DNA of 64,000 nt, from the NCBI GenBank assembly GCA_947497985.1, contig CANMIX010000003.1, positions 1-64,000 on the forward strand, given 5' to 3'. How positions within the stretch are numbered: the first letter of the stretch is position 1; each line of letters begins with the position of its first letter. Positions 16,013-26,172 of this stretch are shown here, in pieces. The notes beneath the pieces are model-generated. The model saw only the letters and a list, made by a program, of their open reading frames with translations, searched no databases and was not told the origin of the DNA. Made by a program: the position numbers and the translations under genes. Source of the stretch: an uncultured Paracoccaceae bacterium (GTDB lineage Bacteria; Pseudomonadota; Alphaproteobacteria; Rhodobacterales; Rhodobacteraceae).

Positions 16013-16972
16013 TTATTTCTGGTAGTCCGTCAGGATCTTGAGCGCTGGCTCTGACGCCTCATCTTTCCAATTCGTCAGCATGTAGCCACCGATGCTTTTC
16101 AGCCCATCAAGCAGCTCGGCGCTGGGTTCATAGACAGTGATGCCATTTTCGGCGAGACGCGCGGTCATCTCTGTCGCTTCTGCCGCCGACATCTCCCACC
16201 CACGGGTCTCGGCTGCGGTTGCGGCCTCCAAAACGGCGCTTTGTATGTCGGCATCAAGACGGTCAAAGACGCGCTGGTTGACCACCACGATGTTTTTGGG
16301 AACCCAGGCGTTGATTGGGCTGTAATGGGTGACAAAATCCCACGCGGTGGAATTCACCCCAGTGGAGGGAGAGGTGATCATTGCCTCGACCTGACCGGTC
16401 GAAAACGCTTGCGGAATATTGGAGGCTTCGACCTGAACCGGGGCAGCGCCCGCCAAAGTGGCAAATTCTTCCAGCGCGGCGTTGTAGGCACGGAACCGCA
16501 AGCCATTCAGATCTTCGACCGTTGCGATCTCGCCATTGGTGTAAAGCCCCTGCGCGGGCCACGGTACAGAATAAAGCGGCATCAGACCTTGTTCGGCCAG
16601 AAGATCGGTGATGACCGGTTTCTGTGCCTCCCAAAGCGCGCGTGCTTGGTCATAGCTTGTGGCAACAAGCGGCTGGCTGTCGATGCCAAAGGCCAGATCA
16701 TCATTGGAGAGGCGCGAAAGGAAAAACTCTCCAATTGGTACCTGACGCGAGCGGATCGCGTTGCGGATCTCGGCATGTGGAATCAGCGACCCGGCAGAGT
16801 GAACCGTGATCTCCAGCGCGCCGTCGGTGGCTTTTTTGATGTCCTCAGCAAAGGTCAGAATGTTCTGCGTGTGGAAGGTGCTGTCCCCATAAGGTGTTGG
16901 CATGTCCCATGTTTCTGCCTGCGCCGAGGCTGCGGTGACAACTGCGGTAGCAACGATCATTGCGTGTTTCAT
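16013..16972 (-). CDS. dctP: TRAP transporter substrate-binding protein (DctP)
   Basis: A 319-residue periplasmic solute receptor. The signal peptide is residues 1-19 (ending AQAE). The DctP domain includes HSAGSLIPHAEIRNAIRSRQ, the GLRFRAYNAALEEFATLAGA region, whose Arg normally binds the ligand carboxylate, and PQAFSTGQVEAMITSPSTG. This points to a carboxylic acid ligand. Its start lies 118 bases from the divergent oxoprolinase gene, with a large palindrome between them. That arrangement suggests common control and possibly 5-oxoproline or another lactam acid as ligand (inference). Confidence 0.9.
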   Translation of the reverse strand: MKHAMIVATAVVTAASAQAETWDMPTPYGDSTFHTQNILTFAEDIKKATDGALEITVHSAGSLIPHAEIRNAIRSRQVPIGEFFLSRLSNDDLAFGIDSQPLVATSYDQARALWEAQKPVITDLLAEQGLMPLYSVPWPAQGLYTNGEIATVEDLNGLRFRAYNAALEEFATLAGAAPVQVEASNIPQAFSTGQVEAMITSPSTGVNSTAWDFVTHYSPINAWVPKNIVVVNQRVFDRLDADIQSAVLEAATAAETRGWEMSAAEATEMTARLAENGITVYEPSAELLDGLKSIGGYMLTNWKDEASEPALKILTDYQK

Positions 16973-17012
16973 TGGATTTCCCTTTGGACTCGTAGTTGGT
17001 CATTTTGATTTC

Positions 17013-17039
17013 ATAACGTTGACAAATTGTCAGCGTTAT
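17013..17039. promoter_or_regulatory. 27-bp palindrome in the dctP-oxoprolinase divergent region
   Basis: ATAACGTTGACAA and TTGTCAGCGTTAT are 13-base arms around a single central A, with one imperfect pair. The left arm contains TTGACA, a consensus -35 box for the plus-strand oxoprolinase gene (a weak -10, cataaa, lies 18 bases on). A bound repressor would therefore block that promoter. The symmetry strongly suggests a dimeric regulator. Confidence 0.65.
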
Positions 17040-17090
17040 ACCCATAAAGCAACAGATTTTTGATTCCGAGAGAGACAGGGAGCCGATGTG

Positions 17091-20000
17091 ATGACAAAAA
17101 AGGCATGGCAATTTTGGGTGGATCGCGGCGGCACTTTTACGGATATCGTCGCCAAGACCCCGGATGGCGATTTGAGGACCCACAAGGTTCTGTCCGAGAA
17201 CCCCGAAGTCTACAAAGACGCGGCCGTGCATGGCATCCGCGAGCTGTTGGATCTGGAACCGCAAGCCGAGATCCCATCCGGCATGATCAACGCGGTTAAG
17301 ATGGGAACCACAGTGGCCACCAACGCGCTGTTGGAACGCAAGGGCGAACGTACCCTGCTGCTGATCACCAAAGGACTGCGCGACCTGCTGCGGATCGGGT
17401 ACCAAAACCGGCCCAAATTGTTTGATTTGAATATCGAACTGCCGGATCTTCTGTATGAAGAAGCCGTTGAAGTGAGCGAACGTGTCAACGCCGAAGGTGA
17501 GGTTCTGGATGCGCTCGACCTGGACCAGGCCCGCCGCGCGCTTGAGGCCGCATTTGCCGCGGGCTACCGGTCTGTTGCCGTTGCATTGATGCATTCCTAC
17601 CGCTTCCCCGCGCATGAAAAAACATTGGGTGCACTGGCTGAAGAGGTCGGGTTTACCCAGGTTTCCCTCAGCCATCAGGTTAGCCCGTTGATCAAACTGG
17701 TCTCGCGCGGAGATACGGCGGTGGTTGATGCCTATCTCTCCCCCATTTTGCGCCGCTATGTGCAACAGGTGTCTGACGCGCTTGGCACGGCCAAGGGGGG
17801 ATGTGACCGGCTGATGTTCATGCGGTCCAGCGGTGGCCTGACTGACGCCGCACTGTTTGAAGGGCGTGACGCAATCCTGTCCGGCCCCGCAGGCGGGGTG
17901 GTTGGCATGGTGCGCACAGCTGCCGAACTGGGTATGGAAAAGCTGATCGGTTTTGACATGGGCGGTACCTCGACCGATGTGTGCCACTATGCCGGAGAGT
18001 ACGAGCGCAGCTTTGAGACTGAGGTCGCCGGCGTGCGAATGCGGGCTCCGATGATGTCGATCCACACTGTTGCGGCGGGCGGCGGCTCGATCCTGTCTTA
18101 TCGCGATGGTCGGATGCAGGTAGGTCCCGAAAGTGCAGGCGCCAATCCGGGTCCCGCGTCATATCGCCGGGGCGGACCTTTGACAGTTACCGATTGCAAC
18201 GTGCTTTTGGGTAAACTGCAGCCCGATCAATTCCCTTCGGTCTTTGGGCCCAATGCCGACCAGCCGCTGGATCTTGATGCCGTCAAAGCCAAGTTCCAGA
18301 AGATGGCGCAAGAGATCGGCACAGACCGCTCCGTCGAAGAAATTGCCGAAGGATTCTTGCGGATCGCCGTTGAAAACATGGCAAACGCGATCAAGAAAAT
18401 CAGTGTCCAACGCGGCTATGATGTCACCAAATACACGATGAACTGCTTTGGAGGAGCAGGGGGGCAACATGCCTGTCTGGTTGCAGATGCATTGGGGATG
18501 GAAAGCATCTTTATTCACCCCTTTGCCGGTGTCCTGTCGGCCTTTGGCATGGGGCTGGCCGATATCCGAGCGATGCGAGAGCATCAGTTTGGCGCGGGCT
18601 TTGATCGTATCATCGACGCCGAGGAAACCGTTGCCGATCTTGCAGATAAAGCCACAGATGAAGTGGCACGTCAGGGCGTGCCCAAACACGACATTGAGGT
18701 TGTCGTCACTGCGCATATACGCCCCGATGGCGCACAGCAGACCTTGCCCGTACGGTTTGGAACACCTGCAGATATGGAACGCGACTTTGCCATCGCACAC
18801 CAACAACGTTTTGGATTTGCGCCGGAAAACTCCAAACTTCTGATCGACATGTTGACGGCCGAGGCCATCGGACGGACCGGAGAGACAGTGACATTGCCGG
18901 AAGAGGTCGCGCAAGTGGTCGCCCCGGCAACAGGTCACATGTGGTCGGACGGCGCCTGGCGGGACGTCCCGTTAGTGGATCGCACCAAAATGGCCAAAGG
19001 CGATGTCGTCACGGGGCCGGCCATCGTGACCGAACCCACGGGCACCAATATTGTCGAACAGGGTTGGCAGGCTGAATGCACCACGGGCGGCAATCTGGTC
19101 CTGACCCGGATTGAGGCGCTGAAACGCAGCGAAGCGATTGGCACGCAGGTCGATCCGGTGATGTTGGAGGTGTTCAATAACCTCTTTATGTCGATCGCAG
19201 ACCAGATGGGGGCCACATTGGCCAACACCGCCTATTCGGTGAACATCAAGGAACGCTATGACTTCTCCTGCGCGATCTTTGACCGCGATGGCGATCTGGT
19301 GGCCAACGCGCCACATGTGCCGGTGCATCTGGGTTCTATGTCCGAAAGCGTGCGGGTAATCCTGCGTCAGAATGCGGGTAAAATTCGCCCCGGTGACGTG
19401 TTCATGATGAACAACCCTTACAATGGCGGCACCCATCTGCCGGATGTAACGGTCATCACGCCGGTCTTTGACGTGGCTGGCGAAAACATTCTTTATACGG
19501 TGGCAAGCCGCGGGCACCACGCCGACATTGGCGGCAAAACGCCGGGCTCTGCGCCGCCGGACAGCCGCCATATCGAAGAAGAAGGCGTGCTGATCGACAA
19601 TTTCCTTTTGGTCGAACAGGGGAAACTACGCGAAGCTGAAACGCGCGCACTCTTGGCATCGGGTCGATATCCCTGCCGCAACGTTGACCAGAACATGGCT
19701 GATCTTGCAGCCCAGATCGCGGCAAATGCCACGGGTGCAAGCGAGCTGAACCGGATCACCAATCAATTCGGGCAACAGACGGTTCAGGCCTATATGGGGC
19801 ACGTACAGGACAACGCCGAAGAAAGCGTGCGCCGGGTCCTTGATGTTCTGAAAGACTGCGCCTTCACCTATCCTTTGGATGACGGTGCAGAGATCAAGGT
19901 GAAGATCACCGTTGATCATGCTGCCCGTCAGGCCGAGGTGGATTTTACCGGCACCTCGGCGCAAAGCCCGTTGAACTACAATGCGCCATTGTCCATTTGC

Positions 20001-20678
20001 CGTGCTGTTGTCCTTTATGTATTCCGCACCCTTGTCGGCAGCGATATCCCCATGAACGAAGGCTGTCTCAAACCGCTGACATTGGTTGTGCCACAGGGAA
20101 CGATGATCAATCCCGAAAGCCCAGCAGCGGTGATTTCCGGCAATACCGAGGTCAGCCAGGCGATTGCTGATACACTTTATGGTGCCTTGGGGGTGATTGC
20201 TGGAAGCCAGGGCACGATGAACAATTTTGTCTACGGCAATATGGCATTCCAGAATTATGAAACCATTTGCGGTGGCACCGGGGCAGGCGACGGCTTTGAC
20301 GGCACCAGTGCAGTTCACAGCCATATGACCAACACCCGGATGACCGACCCGGAGGTGCTTGAAACTCGTTTTCCTGTGCAAGTGGACGAATTTTCAATCC
20401 GCCGTGGTTCGGGCGGGAAAGGCGCATTTGATGGAGGGGACGGTATTGTGCGCCGTTTGCGGTTCAATGAGACGGTGACGGTTACCACCCTGTCGTCGCA
20501 CCGCCAAATCCCACCACACGGGGCCCAAGGGGGCGGCTGTGGTCAGACTGGTGAAAACGCTGTTGAACGCGCTTCGGGCAAGGTTGAACGGCTTCACGGC
20601 AATGACGTGGCCGAACTGCACGCAGGCGACGTGTTCTTGATGAAAACCCCCGGCGGGGGCGGTTTTGGCAAGGCATAA
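17091..20678 (+). CDS. 5-oxoprolinase / hydantoinase family protein (A and B domains fused)
   Basis: About 1195 residues, with the HyuA and HyuB parts on one chain as in ATP-dependent 5-oxoprolinase, which opens 5-oxo-L-proline (pyroglutamate) to L-glutamate in the cytoplasm. Hydant_A_N begins with DRGGTFTD at 11-18. The Hydantoinase_A ATPase-like fold has [13 protein letters not shown] near 288. Hydant_A_C covers about 520-680. Hydantoinase_B starts near 687 ([20 protein letters not shown]) and contains [17 protein letters not shown] and [21 protein letters not shown] at 17088 directly precedes the chosen ATG; caggga is the ribosome site. Hydantoinase or acetophenone-carboxylase-like activity is an alternative, but pyroglutamyl-peptidase at 26173 favours oxoprolinase. 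Confidence 0.88.
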   Translation: MTKKAWQFWVDRGGTFTDIVAKTPDGDLRTHKVLSENPEVYKDAAVHGIRELLDLEPQAEIPSGMINAVKMGTTVATNALLERKGERTLLLITKGLRDLLRIGYQNRPKLFDLNIELPDLLYEEAVEVSERVNAEGEVLDALDLDQARRALEAAFAAGYRSVAVALMHSYRFPAHEKTLGALAEEVGFTQVSLSHQVSPLIKLVSRGDTAVVDAYLSPILRRYVQQVSDALGTAKGGCDRLMFMRSSGGLTDAALFEGRDAILSGPAGGVVGMVRTAAELGMEKLIGFDMGGTSTDVCHYAGEYERSFETEVAGVRMRAPMMSIHTVAAGGGSILSYRDGRMQVGPESAGANPGPASYRRGGPLTVTDCNVLLGKLQPDQFPSVFGPNADQPLDLDAVKAKFQKMAQEIGTDRSVEEIAEGFLRIAVENMANAIKKISVQRGYDVTKYTMNCFGGAGGQHACLVADALGMESIFIHPFAGVLSAFGMGLADIRAMREHQFGAGFDRIIDAEETVADLADKATDEVARQGVPKHDIEVVVTAHIRPDGAQQTLPVRFGTPADMERDFAIAHQQRFGFAPENSKLLIDMLTAEAIGRTGETVTLPEEVAQVVAPATGHMWSDGAWRDVPLVDRTKMAKGDVVTGPAIVTEPTGTNIVEQGWQAECTTGGNLVLTRIEALKRSEAIGTQVDPVMLEVFNNLFMSIADQMGATLANTAYSVNIKERYDFSCAIFDRDGDLVANAPHVPVHLGSMSESVRVILRQNAGKIRPGDVFMMNNPYNGGTHLPDVTVITPVFDVAGENILYTVASRGHHADIGGKTPGSAPPDSRHIEEEGVLIDNFLLVEQGKLREAETRALLASGRYPCRNVDQNMADLAAQIAANATGASELNRITNQFGQQTVQAYMGHVQDNAEESVRRVLDVLKDCAFTYPLDDGAEIKVKITVDHAARQAEVDFTGTSAQSPLNYNAPLSICRAVVLYVFRTLVGSDIPMNEGCLKPLTLVVPQGTMINPESPAAVISGNTEVSQAIADTLYGALGVIAGSQGTMNNFVYGNMAFQNYETICGGTGAGDGFDGTSAVHSHMTNTRMTDPEVLETRFPVQVDEFSIRRGSGGKGAFDGGDGIVRRLRFNETVTVTTLSSHRQIPPHGAQGGGCGQTGENAVERASGKVERLHGNDVAELHAGDVFLMKTPGGGGFGKA

Positions 20679-20709
20679 AGCCTGCCACATTTAATGTTCC
20701 CCCCAACTG

Positions 20710-20739
20710 GCTGCACGTTTCGCGACGTGCAGCTTTTTT
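20710..20739 (+). terminator. Intrinsic terminator after the oxoprolinase gene
   Basis: A perfect 9-bp stem (gctgcacgt / acgtgcagc) with loop ttcgcg is followed by six T residues, 31 bases past the stop codon. Confidence 0.85.
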
Positions 20740-20772
20740 GTTCTGTGCTTCGGTCCGTCTACGGCTGCACGT

Positions 20773-20804
20773 AAAAAAACGCCGTTGGGAAACGGCGTCT
20801 TTTC
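20773..20804. terminator. Bidirectional terminator between convergent operons
   Basis: An 8-bp stem (acgccgtt / aacggcgt) with loop ggga is flanked by seven A on the left and ctttt on the right. It can stop transcription from both the oxoprolinase side and, most strongly, the minus-strand ABC operon that ends at 20849. Confidence 0.85.
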
Positions 20805-20848
20805 CTTACTGGATTTTGGTGGGAACTATAGTGTGGTGCGTAATCAGA

Positions 20849-21724
20849 TCACCGGGTCTGGCCCAAAGGATCCAACTCATCACGCAGCCAGTCTCCCAGC
20901 AGGTTCAGACCCAGAACCGTCAACATGATGGCAATGCCTGGAAATACCGTAATCCACCACGCGGTTTGGATATAGCTGCGCCCCTCGGACAACATGCCAC
21001 CCCAGCTTGGGGTCTGCGGATCCGCGCCAAGTCCCAAAAAGGTAAGGCTGCTTTCCAATAAGATGTTATTGGCAACGTTCAACGTCAGCAGGATGATCAA
21101 TGGCCCCATGGCGTTGGGTAGAATGTGGCGAAAGATGATCTTGCGATTTGGCAGACCATAGCTGCGAGCCGCCTGCACGAATTCACGCTCTCGCAAGCTT
21201 AGGACGGACCCACGCACCAGACGTGCGTATTGCACCCATTGGGAGACAATCATCAAAACAATGATCCGATCCACGCCAGGGCCAACAATTGCAATCACGG
21301 TGATCGCCAACAGGATAAATGGCAGAGCCAGCTGAATATCGGCAAACCGCATCACAAAACTGTCGAGGAAGCCGCGGTAGTAGCCTGCAAACAGACCGAT
21401 AACCGTGCCCACCACGACAGAGCCAAGCGCCGACAAGAGACCCACAACCAAGGAAATCCGCCCACCGTGCACGATCCGCTCCAGAATGTCGCGTCCCAGC
21501 GGGTCCGTGCCCAGCGGGTGTTCCCACGACAGAAACGGTCCAGTGAGCCGCGCCAGCAGGTCGACCTTGGTCCCGCCTTCGGGAAACAGCACGCCAGAGA
21601 GCAGAACCAGCAGCGCAAGCGACGCGGTCAACACCACGCCTGCGATGAATTCAAAACTTGCATATCGGCTGTAGAAAAACCGGGTCAGCAGATTGGGTGA
21701 TTTGGAAGAGTTTACATCAGACAT
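20849..21724 (-). CDS. ABC transporter permease, DppC type
   Basis: A 291-residue inner-membrane permease. The OppC_N segment has one helix near 28-48, then GTDPLGRDILERIVHGGRIS, then the BPD_transp_1 domain with five helices. The EAA loop reads AARSYGLPNRKIIFRHILPN. It follows the DppB-type gene with no gap and is the last gene of the operon from Pcp (26829), before the terminator at 20773-20804. Confidence 0.9.
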   Translation of the reverse strand: MSDVNSSKSPNLLTRFFYSRYASFEFIAGVVLTASLALLVLLSGVLFPEGGTKVDLLARLTGPFLSWEHPLGTDPLGRDILERIVHGGRISLVVGLLSALGSVVVGTVIGLFAGYYRGFLDSFVMRFADIQLALPFILLAITVIAIVGPGVDRIIVLMIVSQWVQYARLVRGSVLSLREREFVQAARSYGLPNRKIIFRHILPNAMGPLIILLTLNVANNILLESSLTFLGLGADPQTPSWGGMLSEGRSYIQTAWWITVFPGIAIMLTVLGLNLLGDWLRDELDPLGQTR

Positions 21725-22651
21725 TTAAGCCACCCGAATGCGAGGGTCGATCAAGCCATAGACAAGATCCACGGCAAGGTTCACGGCCACGATCATGATG
21801 GCCAGAATGGAAACGGTTGCTTGCAAAAGCGGATAGTCACGCTGTGCGATCGCCTCGATCGACAAGGTGCCCATACCCGGCCAGTTGAAAACCAGCTCAA
21901 TCACCACCAGCCCACCGACAAGGTTGCCAAACTGCAAACCCAAGAAGGTCACAATGGCAATTGCCGCGTTGCGCAGCGCGTGTTTGTAGATCACTTTGGT
22001 TTCGCTCAACCCTTTGGCGCGGGCAACCATAACATATTGCGCCGAAAGCGTTTCCAGCATTTGCGTGCGCACCAGTCGAACGTTTGTCGCGGTCAGGATG
22101 ATGCCAATTGTTACCGCAGGCAGGACCATTGACGACCAACTGTCAAACCCAGATGCCGGCAGGATCGGAAAGGTAATCGACAACAGCAGGACAAACATAA
22201 TGCCCAGCCAGAAGTTCGGAAACGACAGTCCCACCAGAGACAAGACCCGAATAATCTGATCCGACAGGCCGCCCTTGTGGATTGCGGAATGGATACCCAA
22301 CGGGATCGAAATCAAGATCGAAACAACCAAGGATGCGACCGCCAGATAGATGGTGGAAGGCAGCGCAATGGAGATCAGATCGTCAATAGGACCTCGGAAA
22401 AACGAGTCTCCCAAGTCAAAGGTTACAAGGCTTTTGAGGAAGTCGAGGTACTGGACAAAAAACGGTTTGTTCAGTCCCAGCGCTTCGCGGATGTGAGCCA
22501 GATCTTCTTCGGTGACCGAGCTGGATTCAGCCGTCATCATAACAGCCGGGTCGCCGGTCAGGCGGATGACAAAAGCAACAAAGACTGTCACGGCCAAGGT
22601 CACAAGGACGGCTTGGAACAGACGTTGCAGGATAAAGCGGAAAACGGGCAT
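21725..22651 (-). CDS. ABC transporter permease, DppB type
   Basis: A 308-residue permease with six membrane segments. The first is FQAVLVTLAVTVFVAFVIRL, then the periplasmic GLNKPFFVQYLDFLKSLVTF segment and the BPD_transp_1 domain. The EAA loop reads VARAKGLSETKVIYKHALRN. The length is normal. A terminator-like hairpin separates it from the upstream binding-protein gene, and the DppC-type gene follows directly. Confidence 0.9.
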   Translation of the reverse strand: MPVFRFILQRLFQAVLVTLAVTVFVAFVIRLTGDPAVMMTAESSSVTEEDLAHIREALGLNKPFFVQYLDFLKSLVTFDLGDSFFRGPIDDLISIALPSTIYLAVASLVVSILISIPLGIHSAIHKGGLSDQIIRVLSLVGLSFPNFWLGIMFVLLLSITFPILPASGFDSWSSMVLPAVTIGIILTATNVRLVRTQMLETLSAQYVMVARAKGLSETKVIYKHALRNAAIAIVTFLGLQFGNLVGGLVVIELVFNWPGMGTLSIEAIAQRDYPLLQATVSILAIMIVAVNLAVDLVYGLIDPRIRVA

Positions 22652-22677
22652 TGAATGTCCTTGGTCCGAGGGTGGCT

Positions 22678-22709
22678 AAAAAGCGGCCCCCACCCGAAGG
22701 CAGGGACCG
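22678..22709 (-). terminator. Attenuating terminator between binding-protein and permease genes
   Basis: On the minus strand a 10-bp stem (ggtccctgcc / ggtgggggcc, with G-U pairs) closes on the very stable loop ttcg, framed by an outer C-G pair and followed by gcttttt. It lies 12 bases after the binding-protein stop, inside the operon. Confidence 0.7.
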
Positions 22710-22720
22710 ACAGGGGGGGA

Positions 22721-24256
22721 TTAGTCTAGGGTCACGTTCAGGTAGCGTGCGCGTTTGTCAGGCGCGGGCACAAATCCGTTGACAGTTTTGCTCACACCAT
22801 AAAGCGTTGCTTCGTTGTAAAGCGGCAGGTCCAGCACCTGCTTGTGGGCGTGGGCGGCCACATCCTGCAAAGCTGCGCGCCGCACCTCGGTGTCATAGGT
22901 CGAGCGCTCTTTCTGCAGCAGCTCGTTCAGCTTGGCGTCATCGATGTAAGGGTTATTCCGCTCACCGGTGTGGTACAGCAGATAGGCCGTGTTATCGAAA
23001 TCAAATGTCCAGCCACCCCAGCCGAAATAGAACATCTCGCCGGTTTTCCCGTTTGAGATAATATCGTTGAAATAGACACTGCGCTCGTGGGTGCGGATGT
23101 TGGCCTTCAGGCCGACCTGTTCCAGGAAGGCTGCGATAACCTGACCCACTTCGCGGAAGGTCTCATCATTGTTGGGCATGTCCAACGTCAACTCGGTGCC
23201 AGGCGCGATTCCAGCCTCTTTCAGCAATGCTTTTGCTGCTTCAGGATCATAGGGGTAGGGGGCCAGTGCAGGGTCATTGCCAAAGGATTTGGCACCCTGT
23301 GCGCTGGAAATCGGGCTCGCTAGACCACCTAGCAGGGCTTCGATGATGGTCTTGGTATCCACCGCCATCGAAATCGCGCGGCGCACCCGTTCATCGCTGG
23401 TGATCCCATTCGCCGTGTTAAAACGGGTCAAAATAACGGTCGGCCCGTCCACTGCCACCAGATCGACTTTGGCATTTTGCTTGATCGTTTCAACCGATGG
23501 CGTTGGGATATCCAGCGCAATATCCACGCCGCCGGACATGAGCTCTGCCATGCGGGTTGCGTCTTCGGCGATGAAGCGGATGTCGACCGCGTCGATTTTG
23601 GCCTCTCCGTCCCAATAGGTGTCCGATTTCTCAAGCTTCACGCCGACTGTGGGGGTATATTCGGCCACGACAAACGGACCGGTGCCAACCGGTTTCATGT
23701 CAAAAGCCTCTTCGCCGACCTCTTCGATGTATTTCGGCGGCACGATCATCGCACCATATCCGGCCAGTTTGGTGATCAGCACCGGATCCGGGCTTTCCAT
23801 CAGAAAATCAACGGTCAGATCATCCACAACCTCAACTCCAACGATCGAGGTATAGTTGCTGCGCTGCGGTCCCTTGGCGCCTTCGTCGCCAAGCAGGCGG
23901 TCAAACGTGTATTTCACAGCTGCGGCGTTAAACGGCTCGCCGTTGTGGAATTGCACCCCGTTCCGCAGGGAAAAGCGGATGCGGGTGTCATTGTCCAGAA
24001 ACTCCCATCCGGTGGCTAGGCCGGGCTTCAGCTCCAGATCTTCGCCGCGAAAGACCAGACCTTCAAAGACGTTGCTGGCAATGGAACCCCAGGACAGGCG
24101 AAACGTGTCAATCGGATCCAGGTTCTGCGGGTCGCGGCGTTGGGCAACCGTCAGCGTGCTGGCATCATCGGCAAGAACAGGTGCCGCGACCGCCAGGCTG
24201 GACGCGATCATTGCGGCCTGAACCAGGCGTTTGGGAGAGAGGATAAGGTAAGTCAA
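22721..24256 (-). CDS. ABC transporter substrate-binding protein, SBP family 5
   Basis: A 511-residue periplasmic protein. It uses a TTG start at 24256 with aggagg 8 bases upstream. The signal peptide covers residues 1-29 (basic start, VQAAMIASSLAVAAPVLA, cleavage before DD). The SBP_bac_5 body shows RFSLRNGVQFHNGEPFNAAA, GTGPFVVAEYTPTVGVKLEK and RRAISMAVDTKTI. It lies in the operon with pyroglutamyl-peptidase and a fused ATPase, which makes peptides, possibly with blocked N-termini, the best ligand guess. Confidence 0.9.
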   Translation of the reverse strand: MTYLILSPKRLVQAAMIASSLAVAAPVLADDASTLTVAQRRDPQNLDPIDTFRLSWGSIASNVFEGLVFRGEDLELKPGLATGWEFLDNDTRIRFSLRNGVQFHNGEPFNAAAVKYTFDRLLGDEGAKGPQRSNYTSIVGVEVVDDLTVDFLMESPDPVLITKLAGYGAMIVPPKYIEEVGEEAFDMKPVGTGPFVVAEYTPTVGVKLEKSDTYWDGEAKIDAVDIRFIAEDATRMAELMSGGVDIALDIPTPSVETIKQNAKVDLVAVDGPTVILTRFNTANGITSDERVRRAISMAVDTKTIIEALLGGLASPISSAQGAKSFGNDPALAPYPYDPEAAKALLKEAGIAPGTELTLDMPNNDETFREVGQVIAAFLEQVGLKANIRTHERSVYFNDIISNGKTGEMFYFGWGGWTFDFDNTAYLLYHTGERNNPYIDDAKLNELLQKERSTYDTEVRRAALQDVAAHAHKQVLDLPLYNEATLYGVSKTVNGFVPAPDKRARYLNVTLD

Positions 24257-24326
24257 AGAGAGGCCTCCTGTCGGCGTTAAAAAGGGGCATTCGCCCGGTT
24301 GTGATTTTGGTAAAAGGCAGCTGCGG

Positions 24327-26159
24327 TCAGGTGGCTACGAAATGGCCATCTGCGACGCTGCGCAGATTGACCGGAACGGGTTCGTCACCCACGGCCCGTG
24401 TTGCACTGGGGATCTCTCCATCCAGCGGTGCGCGGGTCGGGCGTTGACCGGGGTTGAGCACTGGTACGGCTGACAAAAGTCGTTTGGTATAGTCGTGTTG
24501 CGGGTTCTCAAAGATCTGCCGGCGACTGCCCATCTCCACGATCTGGCCAAGGTACATAACCGCCACCCGGTGGCTGATCCGCTCCACCACGGCCATATCA
24601 TGGGTGATAAACAGGTAGGACAGACCCTGTTTCGCCTGCAGATCCATTAGCAGATTGACGACCTGCGCCTGCACCGACACGTCCAGCGCCGACACGGCTT
24701 CGTCCGCGATAATCAGGCCCGGGTCCGAAGCCAACGCGCGGGCAATACACAGACGCTGGCGTTGTCCGCCCGAAAACTGATGAGGGTATCGTGTTGCATG
24801 TTCTGGCGGCAGATCCACCTTGGTCAGAAGATCGGCAACCTTGTCGCGTGCTTCGGCTTCATTGGTGACCAATCCGTGCACACGGGCGGGCTCTATCAGG
24901 CTCTCACCCACGGTTTTGCGCGGGTTGAGCGAGCCAAACGGATCCTGGAACACATATTGTGTCTGCTGGCGGAAGGCTTTGCGCTCAGCCGCAGGCAACG
25001 AAAAGATATCGCGCCCGTTATGGCGCATCTTACCGCTCACAGGATCAACCAATTGCTGGATTGTTTTGCCCACGGTTGACTTGCCACTGCCGGATTCGCC
25101 AACCAGCGCCAGCGTTTCGCCTGGATAGATATTGAAAGAGATATCTTCCGCCGCATGCACCCGGTGGGTCACCCGGTTCAGCAAACCACCACGTATGTCA
25201 TATCGCGTCGTCAGGTTCTCGATCTCAAGCACCGGCGCGCTGTGGTCGACTGGTTTGGCCTCTACACTGGTGTTGCCTGTGTCTTGGCCTGGGATATCAA
25301 ACAGTTTCGGAGCGTCCGTGCCCGTCATCGCGCCAATGCGTGGAACGGCGGCCAAAAGCGCGCGTGTGTAGGGCTCTTTGGGGGTACCCAACACCTCCGT
25401 GACTGGGCCGGTTTCAACAAATTTGGATGCCTTCATCACCAGAACATCGTCAGCCATCTCGGACACCACGCCCATGTCGTGGCTGATGAAAATTACAGAT
25501 GTGCCCAGTTCAGCCTGCAAATCGCGGATGATGTGCAGGATCTGTGCTTGGATCGTGACATCCAAGGCGGTGGTGGGCTCATCCGCGATCAGGATCTTGG
25601 GCTGACAACACAGCGCCATCGCAATCATCACCCGTTGCCGCATGCCGCCTGACAGCTGATGAGGGAAGCTGTCCAGCAGGCGTTTGGCATTGGGCAGGCG
25701 CACAAGGTCCAGGAATTCCAATGCCTTGGCGCGGGCGTCGCGTTTGCTCAGCTGCTGGTGCAGGGACAGGGTCTCGCCCATTTGCGACCCGATTGTGAAC
25801 ACGGGGTTCAACGAGGTCATCGGTTCCTGGAAAATCATCGCGATTTCGTTGCCGCGAATTTTGCGCAACTCGGTCTCGGACATTTGGGCCAGATCAACCT
25901 GTTGGTTCAGGACCGCGCTTTGAAACGTCAGGGATCCGGACGTGACCCGCCCGCCAAGATGTTTCAGCAAACCAAGTACCGCGAGCGAGGAGATCGATTT
26001 TCCGGAACCAGATTCCCCCACAATCGCCAGCGTCTTGTTGGGATGAAGGTCATAGGAGATCCGGTCAACCGCACGCACCGCAAACTCGCCGGACCCGAAT
26101 TCAACCGTCAGATCCTTTACCGACAGCAACGGCTTTGTGTGATCAAAAGTGTCAGACAT
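24327..26159 (-). CDS. Dipeptide/oligopeptide-type ABC transporter, fused double ATPase
   Basis: About 610 residues with two complete ABC ATPase domains. Domain 1 has Walker A GESGSGKS near 41-48, signature [15 protein letters not shown] and Walker [13 protein letters not shown]. Domain 2 has GESGSGKST near 350, [15 protein letters not shown] and [12 protein letters not shown]. Oligopeptide-type tails follow each ([14 protein letters not shown] and [15 protein letters not shown]). The ATG at 26159 follows aaggaa; an extension to 26228 would overlap pcp. It is 13 bases after pcp, and the operon continues with the binding protein and permeases. Confidence 0.92.
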   Translation of the reverse strand: MSDTFDHTKPLLSVKDLTVEFGSGEFAVRAVDRISYDLHPNKTLAIVGESGSGKSISSLAVLGLLKHLGGRVTSGSLTFQSAVLNQQVDLAQMSETELRKIRGNEIAMIFQEPMTSLNPVFTIGSQMGETLSLHQQLSKRDARAKALEFLDLVRLPNAKRLLDSFPHQLSGGMRQRVMIAMALCCQPKILIADEPTTALDVTIQAQILHIIRDLQAELGTSVIFISHDMGVVSEMADDVLVMKASKFVETGPVTEVLGTPKEPYTRALLAAVPRIGAMTGTDAPKLFDIPGQDTGNTSVEAKPVDHSAPVLEIENLTTRYDIRGGLLNRVTHRVHAAEDISFNIYPGETLALVGESGSGKSTVGKTIQQLVDPVSGKMRHNGRDIFSLPAAERKAFRQQTQYVFQDPFGSLNPRKTVGESLIEPARVHGLVTNEAEARDKVADLLTKVDLPPEHATRYPHQFSGGQRQRLCIARALASDPGLIIADEAVSALDVSVQAQVVNLLMDLQAKQGLSYLFITHDMAVVERISHRVAVMYLGQIVEMGSRRQIFENPQHDYTKRLLSAVPVLNPGQRPTRAPLDGEIPSATRAVGDEPVPVNLRSVADGHFVAT

Positions 26160-26172
26160 GACGCGTTCCTTT

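Noticed and set aside
16845-18065. 406-codon open frame on the minus strand
   Set aside because: It overlaps dctP in another frame, crosses the regulatory palindrome and then lies opposite the oxoprolinase gene. Composition is not protein-like.
20710-20804. Paired hairpins as a possible small RNA gene
   Set aside because: Both have the stem plus T-run form of terminators and lie between two convergent operon ends, which explains them fully.
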